NCBI RefSeq assembly: GCF_002750855.1
Contig: NZ_NWUC01000001.1
Span: forward strand, 124,001-188,000
Direction of reading: 5' to 3'
Source of the DNA: Neopararhizobium haloflavum
GTDB taxonomy: Bacteria > Pseudomonadota > Alphaproteobacteria > Rhizobiales > Rhizobiaceae
Length of the DNA: 64,000 nucleotides
Shown here: positions 8,320 to 18,400 of the stretch, piece after piece
How the letters are laid out: every line of letters begins with the position of its first letter
Position numbering within the stretch: the first letter of the stretch is position 1
Notes under the pieces: generated by a model
Databases searched by the model: none
What the model saw: the letters and a program-made list of their open reading frames with translations, nothing else
Told to the model about the DNA's origin: nothing
Position numbers and translations under genes: made by a program

Positions 8320-9456
8320 ATGAAGTCCCTGGGCAATATCCGGCGAAGTTTCTCGCCATGGTCGGATCCCGATGCACGGCCAATGATCGCGATCCGCAAC
8401 GTCACCAAGCGGTTCGGCGAGTTCACCGCCGTCGACGATCTCAGCGTCGATATTCATGCGCGCGAGTTCTTCGCGCTTCTCGGGGCATCGGGCTGCGGCA
8501 AATCCACCTTGCTGCGCATGCTTGCGGGCTTCGAGGCGCCGAATTCCGGCACGATCGTGCTCGACGGGGTCGATCTGGCCGGCATCCCGCCACATCGGCG
8601 GCCACTCAACATGATGTTCCAATCCTACGCGCTCTTCCCGCACATGTCGGTGGCCGACAACGTCGCGTTCGGCTTGAAACAGGAAAAGATGGCCAAGGGC
8701 GCGATCGCCGAGCGCGTCGGCCAGATGCTGAAACTGGTGAAGCTGGATCGCTTCGCCGGGCGCAAGCCGCATCAGCTGTCGGGCGGCCAGCGCCAGCGTG
8801 TCGCGCTTGCCCGCGCGCTGGCCAAGCAGCCGAAAGTGCTGCTGCTCGACGAGCCGCTCGGCGCGCTCGACAAGAAACTGAGGGAGGAAACGCAGTTCGA
8901 ACTGACCGACCTGCAATACGACCTCGGCCTGACCTTCGTCGTCGTCACGCACGACCAGGAGGAGGCGATGACCATGGCCGACCGGATCGCGGTGATGGAT
9001 GCCGGGCGGATCTGCCAGGTCGCAACGCCCGCGGAGGTCTATGAAGCGCCCAACTCCAAATTCGTGGCGGACTTCATCGGCAGCATCAACCTCTTCGACG
9101 GCGAGGTGGCGTCGTCGCAGGCAAACCGCACGGTCATCGCCGGCCCCGACGGATCCGTCGTGGCGGAGGACCCGATCGAGCGCAGCCCGGGCACCAGCCT
9201 CTGCTTTGCCGTTCGGCCGGAGAAGATCGCCGTCTCGCACGAGCCGCCGGCGGAAGGCACCAACGGCATCGCCGGCGAGGTGTGGGACCTTGCCTATCTC
9301 GGCGACATGACGATCTTCCACGTCAAGCTTGCCAGCGGCACCGTCATCAAGGCCAGCATGGTCAACGCGGCGCGATCGTCGCGCGAGGTCTTCACCTACC
9401 ACGACAGGGTATGGCTCTCCTTTTCGCCGGATGCCGGCGTCGTGCTGGAGCGTTGA
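8320..9456 (+). CDS. potG: Polyamine ABC transporter, ATP-binding subunit
   Basis: The ATPase of the polyamine importer, 378 residues. Walker A is GASGCGKST, the signature is [15 protein letters not shown], and Walker B is VLLLDEP, followed by the switch histidine in VVVTHDQEEA. The C-terminal 120 residues form a TOBE-type domain (FAVRPEKIAVS). A roughly 20-residue N-terminal extension precedes the domain start at MIAIRNV, as in other PotG proteins. It follows potF after 69 bases and its stop is two bases from the potH start. Confidence 0.95.
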   Translation: MKSLGNIRRSFSPWSDPDARPMIAIRNVTKRFGEFTAVDDLSVDIHAREFFALLGASGCGKSTLLRMLAGFEAPNSGTIVLDGVDLAGIPPHRRPLNMMFQSYALFPHMSVADNVAFGLKQEKMAKGAIAERVGQMLKLVKLDRFAGRKPHQLSGGQRQRVALARALAKQPKVLLLDEPLGALDKKLREETQFELTDLQYDLGLTFVVVTHDQEEAMTMADRIAVMDAGRICQVATPAEVYEAPNSKFVADFIGSINLFDGEVASSQANRTVIAGPDGSVVAEDPIERSPGTSLCFAVRPEKIAVSHEPPAEGTNGIAGEVWDLAYLGDMTIFHVKLASGTVIKASMVNAARSSREVFTYHDRVWLSFSPDAGVVLER

Positions 9457-9458
9457 GG

Positions 9459-10358
9459 ATGGGCGCGGCGCGCAAATGGCTCGTCATCGCCGTGCCGTAT
9501 CTCTGGCTCCTGGTCTTCTTCCTGGTGCCGTTCTTCATCGTATTCAAGATATCGTTCTCGACGACGGCGCTGTCGATCCCACCCTACACGCCGGTTTTCG
9601 AGTTCACCGAGGGGGTCGCCGGGCTGGTCGACAAGGCCAGGCAACTGACGCTCGACAACTACCTTTGGCTGACCCAGGACCCGCTTTATCTGCGCTCATA
9701 TCTTTCGAGCGTCTGGATCGCGTTCGTCTCGACGCTTCTGACGCTTCTGATCGGATATCCTCTGGCCTACGGCATGGCGCGCGCGTCGCGGTCGCTTCGC
9801 CCGCTGCTGGTCATGCTGGTGATCCTGCCGTTCTGGACGAGCTTCCTGATCCGTGTCTATGCCTGGATCGGCATCTTGAGGCGCGAGGGCCTGCTGAACC
9901 AGTTGCTGACATGGCTCGGGGTGATCGACGCGCCGCTGACCATCATCAACACCAACACAGCGGTCTATATCGGGATCGTCTATTCCTATCTGCCGTTCAT
10001 GGTTCTACCGCTCTACGCCGCGCTGGAGCGGATGGACGAAAGCCTGATCGAGGCGGCACAGGACCTTGGCTGCACCAGGCTGCAGGCCTTCTGGAAAATC
10101 ACGTTCCCGCTGTCGCTGCCGGGCGTCGTAGCCGGCTCGATGCTGGTCTTCATCCCGGCCGTCGGAGAGTTCGTCATCCCTGACCTTCTCGGCGGCTCGG
10201 AAACCCTGATGATCGGCAAGACGCTCTGGGTGGAATTCTTCTCCAACCGCGACTGGCCCGTCGCCTCCGCGGTCGCCTCCATCCTGCTTCTGATCCTGGT
10301 CGTGCCGATCGTTCTGTTCCAGCATCAGCAAAGCCGGCAGAGCGAGGACGGACGATGA
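9459..10358 (+). CDS. potH: Polyamine ABC transporter, permease subunit
   Basis: Inner-membrane permease, 299 residues, with about six hydrophobic segments and the EAA loop EAAQDLGCTRLQAFWKITFP that contacts the ATPase. The start at ATG 9459 lies just after the potG stop and begins MGAARKWLVIAVPYLWLL, a typical PotB/PotH N-terminus; the frame is open upstream inside potG but that part is the shadow of potG. It overlaps potI by four bases (ATGA). Confidence 0.95.
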   Translation: MGAARKWLVIAVPYLWLLVFFLVPFFIVFKISFSTTALSIPPYTPVFEFTEGVAGLVDKARQLTLDNYLWLTQDPLYLRSYLSSVWIAFVSTLLTLLIGYPLAYGMARASRSLRPLLVMLVILPFWTSFLIRVYAWIGILRREGLLNQLLTWLGVIDAPLTIINTNTAVYIGIVYSYLPFMVLPLYAALERMDESLIEAAQDLGCTRLQAFWKITFPLSLPGVVAGSMLVFIPAVGEFVIPDLLGGSETLMIGKTLWVEFFSNRDWPVASAVASILLLILVVPIVLFQHQQSRQSEDGR

Positions 10359-11176
10359 ACGGGCGCTGGTCGGGGTTCAATATCGTCTCGGTCGTCGTCG
10401 GCTTCACGTTTCTTTATCTGCCGATCGTGCTCCTGGTGATCTATTCCTTCAACGCTTCGCGCCTCGTGACGGTCTGGGGTGGCTTCTCGACGCAATGGTA
10501 TGGCGAGATGCTGCGCAACGAGGCGTTGCTCGCCGCTGCATCCGTGACCTTCCGCGTGGCGCTCGTATCGGCGACGGCCGCGACGGTGCTGGGCACGCTT
10601 GCCGCCGTCGCCCTGACACGGTTCATGCGTTTTCGCGGACGGTTGCTCTTTTCGGGCATGGTCTTCGCGCCGCTCGTCATGCCAGAGGTGATCACCGGCC
10701 TGTCACTGCTGCTGCTTTTCATCGCCATCGACCTCGACCGGACGATCGTGACGGTGATGCTGGCGCATACGACCTTTTCCATGTGCTTCGTTGCGGTCGT
10801 CGTCCAGTCGCGTCTGGTGACCTTCGATCGATCGCTGGAGGAAGCAGCGCAGGACCTCGGCTGCCCGCCCTTAAAGGCATTTCTCACCGTCACGCTGCCG
10901 GTCATCGCGCCGGCGGTGATCGCGGGATGGATGCTCGCCTTCACGCTGTCGCTCGACGACCTCGTCATCGCCAGCTTCACATCCGGGTCTGGGGCTACGA
11001 CGCTGCCGATGCGCATCTACAGTCAGGTGCGTCTTGGCGTAACGCCCGAGATCAACGCGGTGTGCACCGTGTTGATCGCGCTCGTGACGACAGGTGTCGT
11101 TGCCGCGTCCATCCTCAACAAGCGCAGCATGGTGCGGCGTGAGCGCGCCGAACGGATGGCCTTCGACGAGCGGTAG
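10355..11176 (+). CDS. potI: Polyamine ABC transporter, permease subunit
   Basis: Second permease of the polyamine importer, 273 residues, with six hydrophobic segments and the EAA motif EAAQDLGCPPLKAFLTVTLP near residue 165. The N-terminus (FLYLPIVLLVIYSFNAS) is typical of PotC/PotI. The ATG overlaps the potH stop, completing the potFGHI unit. It is convergent with the AsmA gene, whose stop is only 25 bases away, and I see no clear hairpin between them. Confidence 0.95.
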   Translation: MNGRWSGFNIVSVVVGFTFLYLPIVLLVIYSFNASRLVTVWGGFSTQWYGEMLRNEALLAAASVTFRVALVSATAATVLGTLAAVALTRFMRFRGRLLFSGMVFAPLVMPEVITGLSLLLLFIAIDLDRTIVTVMLAHTTFSMCFVAVVVQSRLVTFDRSLEEAAQDLGCPPLKAFLTVTLPVIAPAVIAGWMLAFTLSLDDLVIASFTSGSGATTLPMRIYSQVRLGVTPEINAVCTVLIALVTTGVVAASILNKRSMVRRERAERMAFDER

Positions 11177-11201
11177 GGTCGGGCGCTTGCCGGACTTTTC
11201 G

Positions 11202-13091
11202 TCAGTTCTGAAAGATCGGCGAGATCACCGGGTTCGGCCAGGAACCGCCGATGAAGAACCGAAGGGGCGGGGTGCTCGACGGCGAGGCCGGCGGCTGGCC
11301 TTCGCCCTGCAGTACGCTGTTGGCATCCTGACCCGGTGCAAGCGGGGCGGACGGTGCGAGGATCGCCCCCGACATGGCAAGACTGCCGCGATCATAGGGG
11401 ATGAGCCCTGAAAGAACGATCCTTGCATTCCCGGTGGTTATCTCTCCGGTCTTGATCTCGGCGGTGCCGTTGGCGAAGTCGGCGACGAAACTGGCCGAGG
11501 TAAAGCCGAGTTGGCCCTCCGCGGCCTGATCGATCTCGAAAAAGCGCTGATTGCTGCTCAATTCGCGAAAGCGTGCCAGATTGAGCATCGGCACGGCACC
11601 ATTCTGCATCGTCATCTCGATGCTGCCGCGCAAATCCTGCAGGGCGGTTGCCCATATGGGATTTGGCGAGACGATCGACATGTTCATCATTCCGACACCG
11701 CGCGGCAACGGTCCGCGAATGCCGATCGCGTCGTAGACCGCGCCGAAATCGACGCCTTGCGCGGAGAATTGCAGCTCGCCGCCGCCGTCGAATCCATCTT
11801 CCGAGATCGCGATCCGCCCCAATACGTTGCCGCCATAGGCCGTTGCGTCGCCGATGTCGAAAAGCGCGCGCCCTTCCTCGATCCGGGCAGCGGCGGCCAG
11901 GTTGCCGAGCGTCAGGGTTCCTACCCGTGCCGTCTGCGCGGACAGGCGCAAATCCATGCCAAGCTGGCGCAAGAACCCGGTATCGATGGTGCTGGCGATC
12001 GCATCGCCATCACTCGGCAGCGGCGTGAAAGCGCGCAGGAACGCGCCGACATCAAGCGTATCGTAGGCGAGCGTGCCGGCCACGGTCGGTCGCTCCGCGT
12101 CCTGCCAACTGATGTCCAGAGCACCGATGCCGCGGTTGTCGTCTATGTCGATGATGAGGTCTTCCAGGCGAACCTGCGGCAGGGCGGTCTGAACTTCCGC
12201 CTCCAGCTCGAGCGCACCGATCGCCTCGCCGGGCTTGATCTCGGTGCCCGACCAGCGCAGCGCTCTTCGCACCGAGGGGCTGGCGAGTGTGATCTCACCA
12301 TCCAGTACGGGGACCGCGCGCAAACTGGCCGTGCCGTTGTAGCTCAAATTCAAGAGATCGGACGTGAATGTCAGGCGCAAAGGGGCAACGTCGCCGGCAA
12401 GAAGATCGGCCGGTCGTTCGGCGCTGGCAACCAGCCGAACGGGCTCGTCACGAAGGACAGCGGCCAGTTCGACACGCGCGCCGAGGCCGACGCGGGGCCA
12501 GGACAGGGTTCCGTTGACAGAGGTCAACGTCTCCTCACGGCCGCGTCGCTCGTCGCGTATCCGCACGACCCCGTTCTCGATGCGCACGATGCCGAGCGGC
12601 GCCATCGGACCTGTCTGCATCGGAGCTACGTTCTGCGTGGCGGGGTTTTCCGTCGGCGTCTGGCGGTCGGATGGGCGCCAGTTGTTCGTCCCATCGGCAC
12701 GGATGGTGATCGCCAGTTCGGGCGCGATGAGCGCGACGTTGGAGAATTGCGGCCGGCCGGTCAGGGCGGACATGATGGCGAAATCGGCGCGGACCTCGCC
12801 AGCAGCCAGAAGGGTCTCGTCGGCGCTGGCCGTCGACGAGCGCACCTCAAGATCACGCGCGATGACAGTGGGTATCGGCAGGAAAGCGATCTCGACCGCC
12901 TCGCCGATCGTGACGCGATGCCCGGTCACCGCACCGACGTCCTGCTCGAGCCTTTCGCGCAACGCATCCTTGGAGATGAGGAGCGGCACGGCGACGACGA
13001 TGACGACGGATAGAAGGACGACCAGCGCGATGGCGGACAGCAACCAGCGCGACGGCGCGCCGTCATCCCTCTTGCTTTCAGCTGCGGCCAA
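11202..13091 (-). CDS. AsmA-family envelope protein
   Basis: A 629-residue AsmA-like protein. These proteins are anchored at the inner membrane and project a long periplasmic beta-rich domain; the family is linked to outer-membrane lipid homeostasis. One transmembrane helix lies at about residues 16-38, followed by the AsmA N-terminal pattern (ISKDALRERLEQDVGAVTGHRVTIG). The C-terminal AsmA_2 region contains ALQDLRGSIEMTMQNGAVPMLNLA. No ATG is available: the only reasonable start is TTG 13091, with GGTGGA upstream and an in-frame TAG at 13113-13115. It is divergent from acetoacetyl-CoA synthetase. Confidence 0.88.
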   Translation of the reverse strand: MAAAESKRDDGAPSRWLLSAIALVVLLSVVIVVAVPLLISKDALRERLEQDVGAVTGHRVTIGEAVEIAFLPIPTVIARDLEVRSSTASADETLLAAGEVRADFAIMSALTGRPQFSNVALIAPELAITIRADGTNNWRPSDRQTPTENPATQNVAPMQTGPMAPLGIVRIENGVVRIRDERRGREETLTSVNGTLSWPRVGLGARVELAAVLRDEPVRLVASAERPADLLAGDVAPLRLTFTSDLLNLSYNGTASLRAVPVLDGEITLASPSVRRALRWSGTEIKPGEAIGALELEAEVQTALPQVRLEDLIIDIDDNRGIGALDISWQDAERPTVAGTLAYDTLDVGAFLRAFTPLPSDGDAIASTIDTGFLRQLGMDLRLSAQTARVGTLTLGNLAAAARIEEGRALFDIGDATAYGGNVLGRIAISEDGFDGGGELQFSAQGVDFGAVYDAIGIRGPLPRGVGMMNMSIVSPNPIWATALQDLRGSIEMTMQNGAVPMLNLARFRELSSNQRFFEIDQAAEGQLGFTSASFVADFANGTAEIKTGEITTGNARIVLSGLIPYDRGSLAMSGAILAPSAPLAPGQDANSVLQGEGQPPASPSSTPPLRFFIGGSWPNPVISPIFQN

Positions 13092-13258
13092 CCGGGTCCA
13101 CCAATTCTGTACCTAACAGCTGACAGTGGTTAAAGGCTTGTCCGTGCGAATGCAATCTTGCTTGGCCGGGATCGCCGAGCGCGATACGCCCTTCCATTGG
13201 CGCCGGCTGGGGTGGTAAGCGGTGCTGCGATGCGACAGTTCGTGAGGAGGCAACACGC

Positions 13259-15220
13259 ATGACGACCAGCGATCAAACCCCGCTCTGGAGCCCGACCGAG
13301 ACGCAGATCGCGGATAGTCGCATGGCCGATTTCATGGCGTTCGCGCGGCCGCGCGCGGGACGCCCGATCGATGACTACGATCAGTTGCACACCTGGTCCA
13401 TCGACGACATCGCGGGCTTCTGGTCGACCCTCTGGGACTATTTCGAGGTCAAGGGCGACAAGGGTTCGCGGATCGTCGACGATCTGGAGAAGATGCCCGG
13501 TGCGCGTTTCTTTCCCGAGGCGCGGCTGAATTTTGCCGAGAACCTCCTGTCGCGAACGGGCGATGCGCCGGCCCTGATCTTTCGCGGTGAAGACAAGGTC
13601 GCCTACGAGATGAGCTGGGACGAGCTGCATGCGCTGGTCTCCCGGCTTCAGCAGGCGATGCGTGCCGAGGGGGTCGGCCCGGGCGACCGGATCGCCGCGA
13701 TGATGCCGAACATGCCGGAAACGATCGCGCTCATGCTTGCCGCCGCCTCGATCGGCGCGATCTGGTCGTCCTGCTCGCCCGATTTCGGTGAGCGCGGGGT
13801 GACCGACCGGTTCGGCCAGATCGAGCCGAAGCTGTTCATTGCCTGCGACGGCTATTGGTACAATGGCAAGTCGCAGGAGGTGGCGGCAAAGCTCGGCCCC
13901 ATCGAAGATGCGCTGCAGCCGGCGAAGACGGTGATCATTCCTTATCTCGGCAAGGCGGATGCGGTTGCCAGCGGGCTGAAGAACGCTGTGACACTGGCCG
14001 ATTTCATGGCGCCCCACACCGCGCAGGAGGTCACGTTCGAGCGTCTGCCCTTCGATCATCCGCTCTACATCCTTTTCTCCTCGGGCACGACCGGCATTCC
14101 CAAATGCATTGTCCATTGCGCTGGCGGCATCCTGCTCCAGCATCTGAAGGAGCATGGACTGCATTGCGGCTTGCGGGCTGGCGAGCGGCTCTTCTATTTC
14201 ACGACATGTGGATGGATGATGTGGAACTGGCTTGCCTCGGGCATCGCCGTCGGCGCCACGCTCTGCCTCTATGACGGATCGCCCTTCTATCCGGACGGCA
14301 ACGTCCTTTTCGACTACGCCCAGGCGGAGAAATTCGCCGTCTTCGGGACTTCGGCCAAGTTCATCGACGCGGTGCGCAAGGCCGAGTTGGCGCCGATCGC
14401 GACCCATGACCTGTCGTCGCTTCGTCTTTTGACCTCGACGGGGTCTCCGCTATCGCCGGAGGGCTTTGCCTTCGTCTACGACGGCATCAAGCCCGACGTG
14501 CACCTCGCCTCTATTTCGGGCGGCACGGATGTATGCGCCTGCTTCGTCATCGGTGTGCCGACAAAGCCGGTCTGGCGCGGGGAAATCCAGGGACCGGCGC
14601 TCGGCATGGCCAGCGATGTGTGGAACGACGACGGCCAGCCCGTCGTCGGTGAGAAGGGCGAACTGGTCTGCGATCGCGCCTTTCCGTCCATGCCGATCAA
14701 GTTCTGGAACGATCCGGCCGGCGAGAAATATCATGCGGCCTATTTCGACCGCTTCCCCAACGTGTGGTGCCACGGTGATTTCGCTGAACGGACGGCGCAT
14801 GGCGGCTTCATCATCCACGGCCGATCGGACGCCACGCTCAATCCCGGCGGCGTTCGGATCGGGACTGCCGAGATCTACAACGTCGTCGAGCAGATGGATG
14901 AGGTGAACGAAGCAATCTGCATCGGGCAGGAGCATGATGGCGATGTGCGGGTCGTGCTGTTCGTGCGCCTCGCCGAGGGCGTCGACCTCGACGAGACGCT
15001 GGAAAAGGCGATCCGGACCAATATCCGGTCTGGTGCTTCGCCGCGCCACGTGCCGGCCCGGATCGTCGCGGTGAGCGATATTCCAAGGACCAAATCCGGC
15101 AAGATAACCGAGCTTGCCGTGCGCGATGTGGTGCATGGGCGGCCGGTCAAGAACCAGGAAGCGCTGGCCAATCCGGATGCGCTGAAGCTCTACGAGGATA
15201 TCCCGGCACTGCGTGAGTGA
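13259..15220 (+). CDS. acsA2: Acetoacetyl-CoA synthetase
   Basis: ATP-dependent activation of acetoacetate to acetoacetyl-CoA, 653 residues. It returns acetoacetate from PHB or ketone breakdown to central metabolism. The N-terminal ACAS cap (PTETQIADSRMADFMAF, GFWSTLWDYFEVKG) is specific to this subgroup. The AMP-binding motif is LFSSGTTGIPKCIVH, and the C-terminal catalytic lysine lies in RTKSGKITELAVRDVVHG, ending with the subgroup feature NPDALKLYEDI. ATG 13259 follows TGAGGAGGCAACACGC. Rhizobia call this gene acsA2; other groups use aacS. The phasin gene 3.8 kb away fits a PHB-cycle neighbourhood. Confidence 0.95.
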   Translation: MTTSDQTPLWSPTETQIADSRMADFMAFARPRAGRPIDDYDQLHTWSIDDIAGFWSTLWDYFEVKGDKGSRIVDDLEKMPGARFFPEARLNFAENLLSRTGDAPALIFRGEDKVAYEMSWDELHALVSRLQQAMRAEGVGPGDRIAAMMPNMPETIALMLAAASIGAIWSSCSPDFGERGVTDRFGQIEPKLFIACDGYWYNGKSQEVAAKLGPIEDALQPAKTVIIPYLGKADAVASGLKNAVTLADFMAPHTAQEVTFERLPFDHPLYILFSSGTTGIPKCIVHCAGGILLQHLKEHGLHCGLRAGERLFYFTTCGWMMWNWLASGIAVGATLCLYDGSPFYPDGNVLFDYAQAEKFAVFGTSAKFIDAVRKAELAPIATHDLSSLRLLTSTGSPLSPEGFAFVYDGIKPDVHLASISGGTDVCACFVIGVPTKPVWRGEIQGPALGMASDVWNDDGQPVVGEKGELVCDRAFPSMPIKFWNDPAGEKYHAAYFDRFPNVWCHGDFAERTAHGGFIIHGRSDATLNPGGVRIGTAEIYNVVEQMDEVNEAICIGQEHDGDVRVVLFVRLAEGVDLDETLEKAIRTNIRSGASPRHVPARIVAVSDIPRTKSGKITELAVRDVVHGRPVKNQEALANPDALKLYEDIPALRE

Positions 15221-15340
15221 AGGATGGTTAGCAATGTGTCGACGCGCGCGTTAACCACGGCCCGCGTCTTCTTTCCCGAACGTTAAATCTGGCGGATGGT
15301 CTTAAGGTTTCGGTAACGAACGGGGCGACATGGTGTGGGC

Positions 15341-15462
15341 AACTTGAGAACGTCGCTTGCCTTTGCCCAAAGCCATTGCCGCCAGCGGCGATCGTCCTTG
15401 CTCAAGTTCGGAAAACAGCATTTGCTTTTGAAAGGGGGCCCTTCGGCCTCCTTCTTTTTTTG
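15341..15462 (+). ncRNA. Candidate structured small RNA with intrinsic terminator
   Basis: The 258-base gap between acetoacetyl-CoA synthetase and cbrA contains several nested hairpins. AACTTGAG (15341-15348) pairs perfectly with CTCAAGTT (15401-15408). Inside are CTTT-GCCC-AAAG and GCCG-CCAG-CGGC. Just downstream is AAGGGGGCC-CTTC-GGCCTCCTT (one G-U pair) followed by TCTTTTTTT, an excellent plus-strand intrinsic terminator 210 bases beyond the acsA2 stop. The terminator could simply end acsA2, but the closing helix upstream of it suggests an independent RNA of about 120 nt. I could not place it in a named family. Confidence 0.5.
15432..15462 (+). terminator. Rho-independent terminator (acsA2 or candidate sRNA)
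   Basis: A nine-base-pair stem, AAGGGGGCC / GGCCTCCTT with one G-U pair and the tetraloop CTTC, is followed by TCTTTTTTT. This is the strongest plus-strand terminator in the window. It ends 17 bases before the stop of the convergent cbrA gene. Confidence 0.85.
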
Positions 15463-15478
15463 CGCCAGCCGATGCGCG

Positions 15479-18400
15479 TCAGTCCGCCAGTACCCGCTGC
15501 GAGGGGAAGGCGATCTGCGCCAGCGTGCCCTCGCCGGGCGTCGATTCGATCGTGAACTGAGCCCTGTTCGCCTCCACCATGGCTTTCGTCAGCGGAAGCC
15601 CGAGCCCCGTTCCATCGCCACGCGGCCACGAAGGGCTGGTGCTGCCCTGTCGGAAGGGCTTCATGGCCTGGTCGAGTTCGATGCGCGACATGCCTATCCC
15701 CGTATCGCGCACCCGCATCACCACGCGTCCGGCCGCATCATAGGCCGTCGAAACGACGATCTGTCCGCCGGCCGGCGTGAAACGCACGGCGTTGGACAGG
15801 AGATTGATCGCGATCTGCTTGATCGAACGCTGATCGGCAACGACGTCCGGCAAAGCCGTCGACAGGCTGGTGCGGATGATGACCCGCTGCGCGTTCGCCT
15901 GCGGCTGGAGCAGCGACACGGTTTCCGCCAGCGTGTCATTGAGCGAGACGGCGGTGAAATCCATCTGCTGCTCACCAGCCTCGATCTTCGAGATGTCCAG
16001 CAGATCGTTGACGATGTCGAGGACGTGACGCCCGGATCGGCCGATGTCGTGGGCATATTCCAGATAGCGTGGCGAGCCGATCGGACCGAAGCGCTCTGTC
16101 GCCATCATTTCCGAGAACCCGATGATGGCGTTGAGCGGCGTGCGAATCTCATGGCTGACGCGGGCGAGGAACTCGCTCTTGTGCGCGTTGGCCGTCTCGG
16201 CTGCCCGCCGGGCGGCGCGCAGGTCTTCCTCAGTGCGCTTCCACTGCGTGATATCGCGGATCACGGCGCAATAGCCGTTCGAGCCTTTGAGCCGGCCGAT
16301 CGTCATGAAGATCGGGATGAAACCACCGGAGGCTTCGCGTCCTATCACCTCACGGCCGTCGTTCAGCACACTGGCTACGCCATTGTCGGAAAGACCCGCC
16401 ACATAATCGAGGACGGCGCGCTGGCTTTCATGGGCAAACAGCATGGCAAAGGGCTGGCCGGCCGTCTCGTCGTCGTCATAGTCGAACAGCGCGCTGGCGG
16501 AGCGGTTCATGGAGCGGATGGAGCCGTCTTCATCGAGAATGATGACACCGTCCGTGGCTGTTTCCAGGATTGAGCGCAGTTCGCTTGCCTCGATCTCCGC
16601 GGCGCGGGACGGGTGAACCGAAGGCGCGGCGTGCGCCGGCTCGGCGGGCAGTGGCGAAAGCGCGAGCAGCAAGGCGTGAGACCCGTGCCAGCCGATGGAT
16701 TGGAGGCGTGCCTTGACGGGCAGCTCGGCGCCATGGGCGGCACGCATGACCAAGGGTGCCCCCCGTCCGGAAGCGTCCTCGTCCCTTTGCGGTGCGCGTT
16801 CGGTCTCGGCAAAAAGGGCCCCGATGCCGCCGGCGCGCGCAAGCGCCGGCACGTCATAACCGGTCAACTCGCGCCATTCGTCGTTGGCGTGAAGCAGCTC
16901 GTCGCCGCGATGGACGAGAAGCGCGAGCGGCAGGCTGTCAACGAGTGCGCGGGTCATCACCGCACGCGCCGGGTTGATAGCCACTTCGTGCTCGGCCGCT
17001 GCCGTGTCAGCCGATTGTTCCACCTCGATCGAAACGCCGACTTCGACGACGGGCAGGTGCACGGCCGCGATATGCTCCGCGGGCGCGGGAGGCCGCGGCA
17101 GTCCGACAGCCTTGACGGGTTCGGGCGCAGGTATTGCCCGTGTTGCCGAAGGCGCCTCATTCTCAGGAGCGTCGATGCCGATCCGCTCGGCACGTGTCGC
17201 CAGGCGCCGGCCGAGTTCCTCGCCGATCTGGTTGAAGATCGCCTGGTCCATGCGCGACAGACCCTCGCGGCCGCGGCTGCGATGCCGCTCCAGGTCGATG
17301 ACCTTGTCGGACGTACGGCGTGCCGGTGTTTCGACCACACGCAGGGCCGGAACCTCGCCGAGAAACGGATCGTCATCGTGATGGTCAAGTGGCGCGGCAG
17401 GCTCAGAAGGCTCGGTCGGCGCGTTCGGCTCTGTGAATGGTGCGGGCGGCTCGTGCGCGACATGGGGCGGGGCATGGTCGTCGTTCGACGGCGTCGGGAC
17501 GCCCAAGCCGAGGATCGGTTGCGACCTTGGTGCGCGATCATCGGGAAACGTCGCTGAAGACGGCCGCAATGCAAGCCCGAGCCGTTCCGGATCATCGGCG
17601 GCATCGGCAATGCGGATGATCCCGAACCCGCGAAAGCCGTCGAACACGCGCTCGCGCGAGTAGGTCGGCAGGGCGGCAAGATCCACCGGCACGCATAGCG
17701 GCGTTCCCTGGACCGGCCAGTTCACCGTCTTGCCGGACCAGGTGTCGCGCCGGCGCAGAAGCTCGCCGATGACACCATCCGGATCGAGATTGAAGACACG
17801 CGCCAATTCATCGAATGTCCGGCCGATCACGTCGGCAGCATTAGGACCTACGGCCGCGGCGAATTCCGGCGATATCTCGCTGAAGCGGCCTTGCTGATCG
17901 ATCTTCCAGACGAAGCGAACGGGCCGGCCGCCCGGATCGAAGGCAAAGGGCGCGCTGCGGGGTTCGGTGCCGGCAGGTGCCGGAACACCGACTGGCGGCG
18001 GCGCAGAGCCGACCGTGTCCGCATGCGAGGGGGATGAGGGCGAGAGGCTCGCGGGTTCTTCCGGTGCATCGCCAGGCGTCGCAGCAAACACCTGCGGTTC
18101 GGGTTCGACCGCAAAGACCAGATAGAGCGATGGATCATCGCCGATATGCGCCGTTGCCGCAGGCAGAGTGCCGAGGCGCGTGCCCAGTTGCCGCTTGACG
18201 AGGCGCGAGGGCTCGCGCTCGATCGCCTCGATCATCGCTTCGAGCGCGATCGGCTCAATGGCAAGGGTCGAAAACGTTGGCGATGCGGCGATCGTGTTGG
18301 CATCGCGATCGAGAATGGCGACGTGCGTGTCGGTATCATCAAAACCGCCGATCATCGCCTCAGCGCGGTGAAGGCTGTCCTTCAAACGATCGTCGGGCGG

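Noticed and set aside
7048-9402. A 784-codon open frame on the minus strand across potF and potG
   Set aside because: It lies entirely antisense to two clear ABC-transporter genes, has no recognisable domain, and is typical of GC-rich codon bias opening the opposite frame.
11511-13013. A 500-codon plus-strand frame across the AsmA gene
   Set aside because: The sequence is Arg/Gln/Asp-rich without motifs and covers the AsmA coding region exactly.
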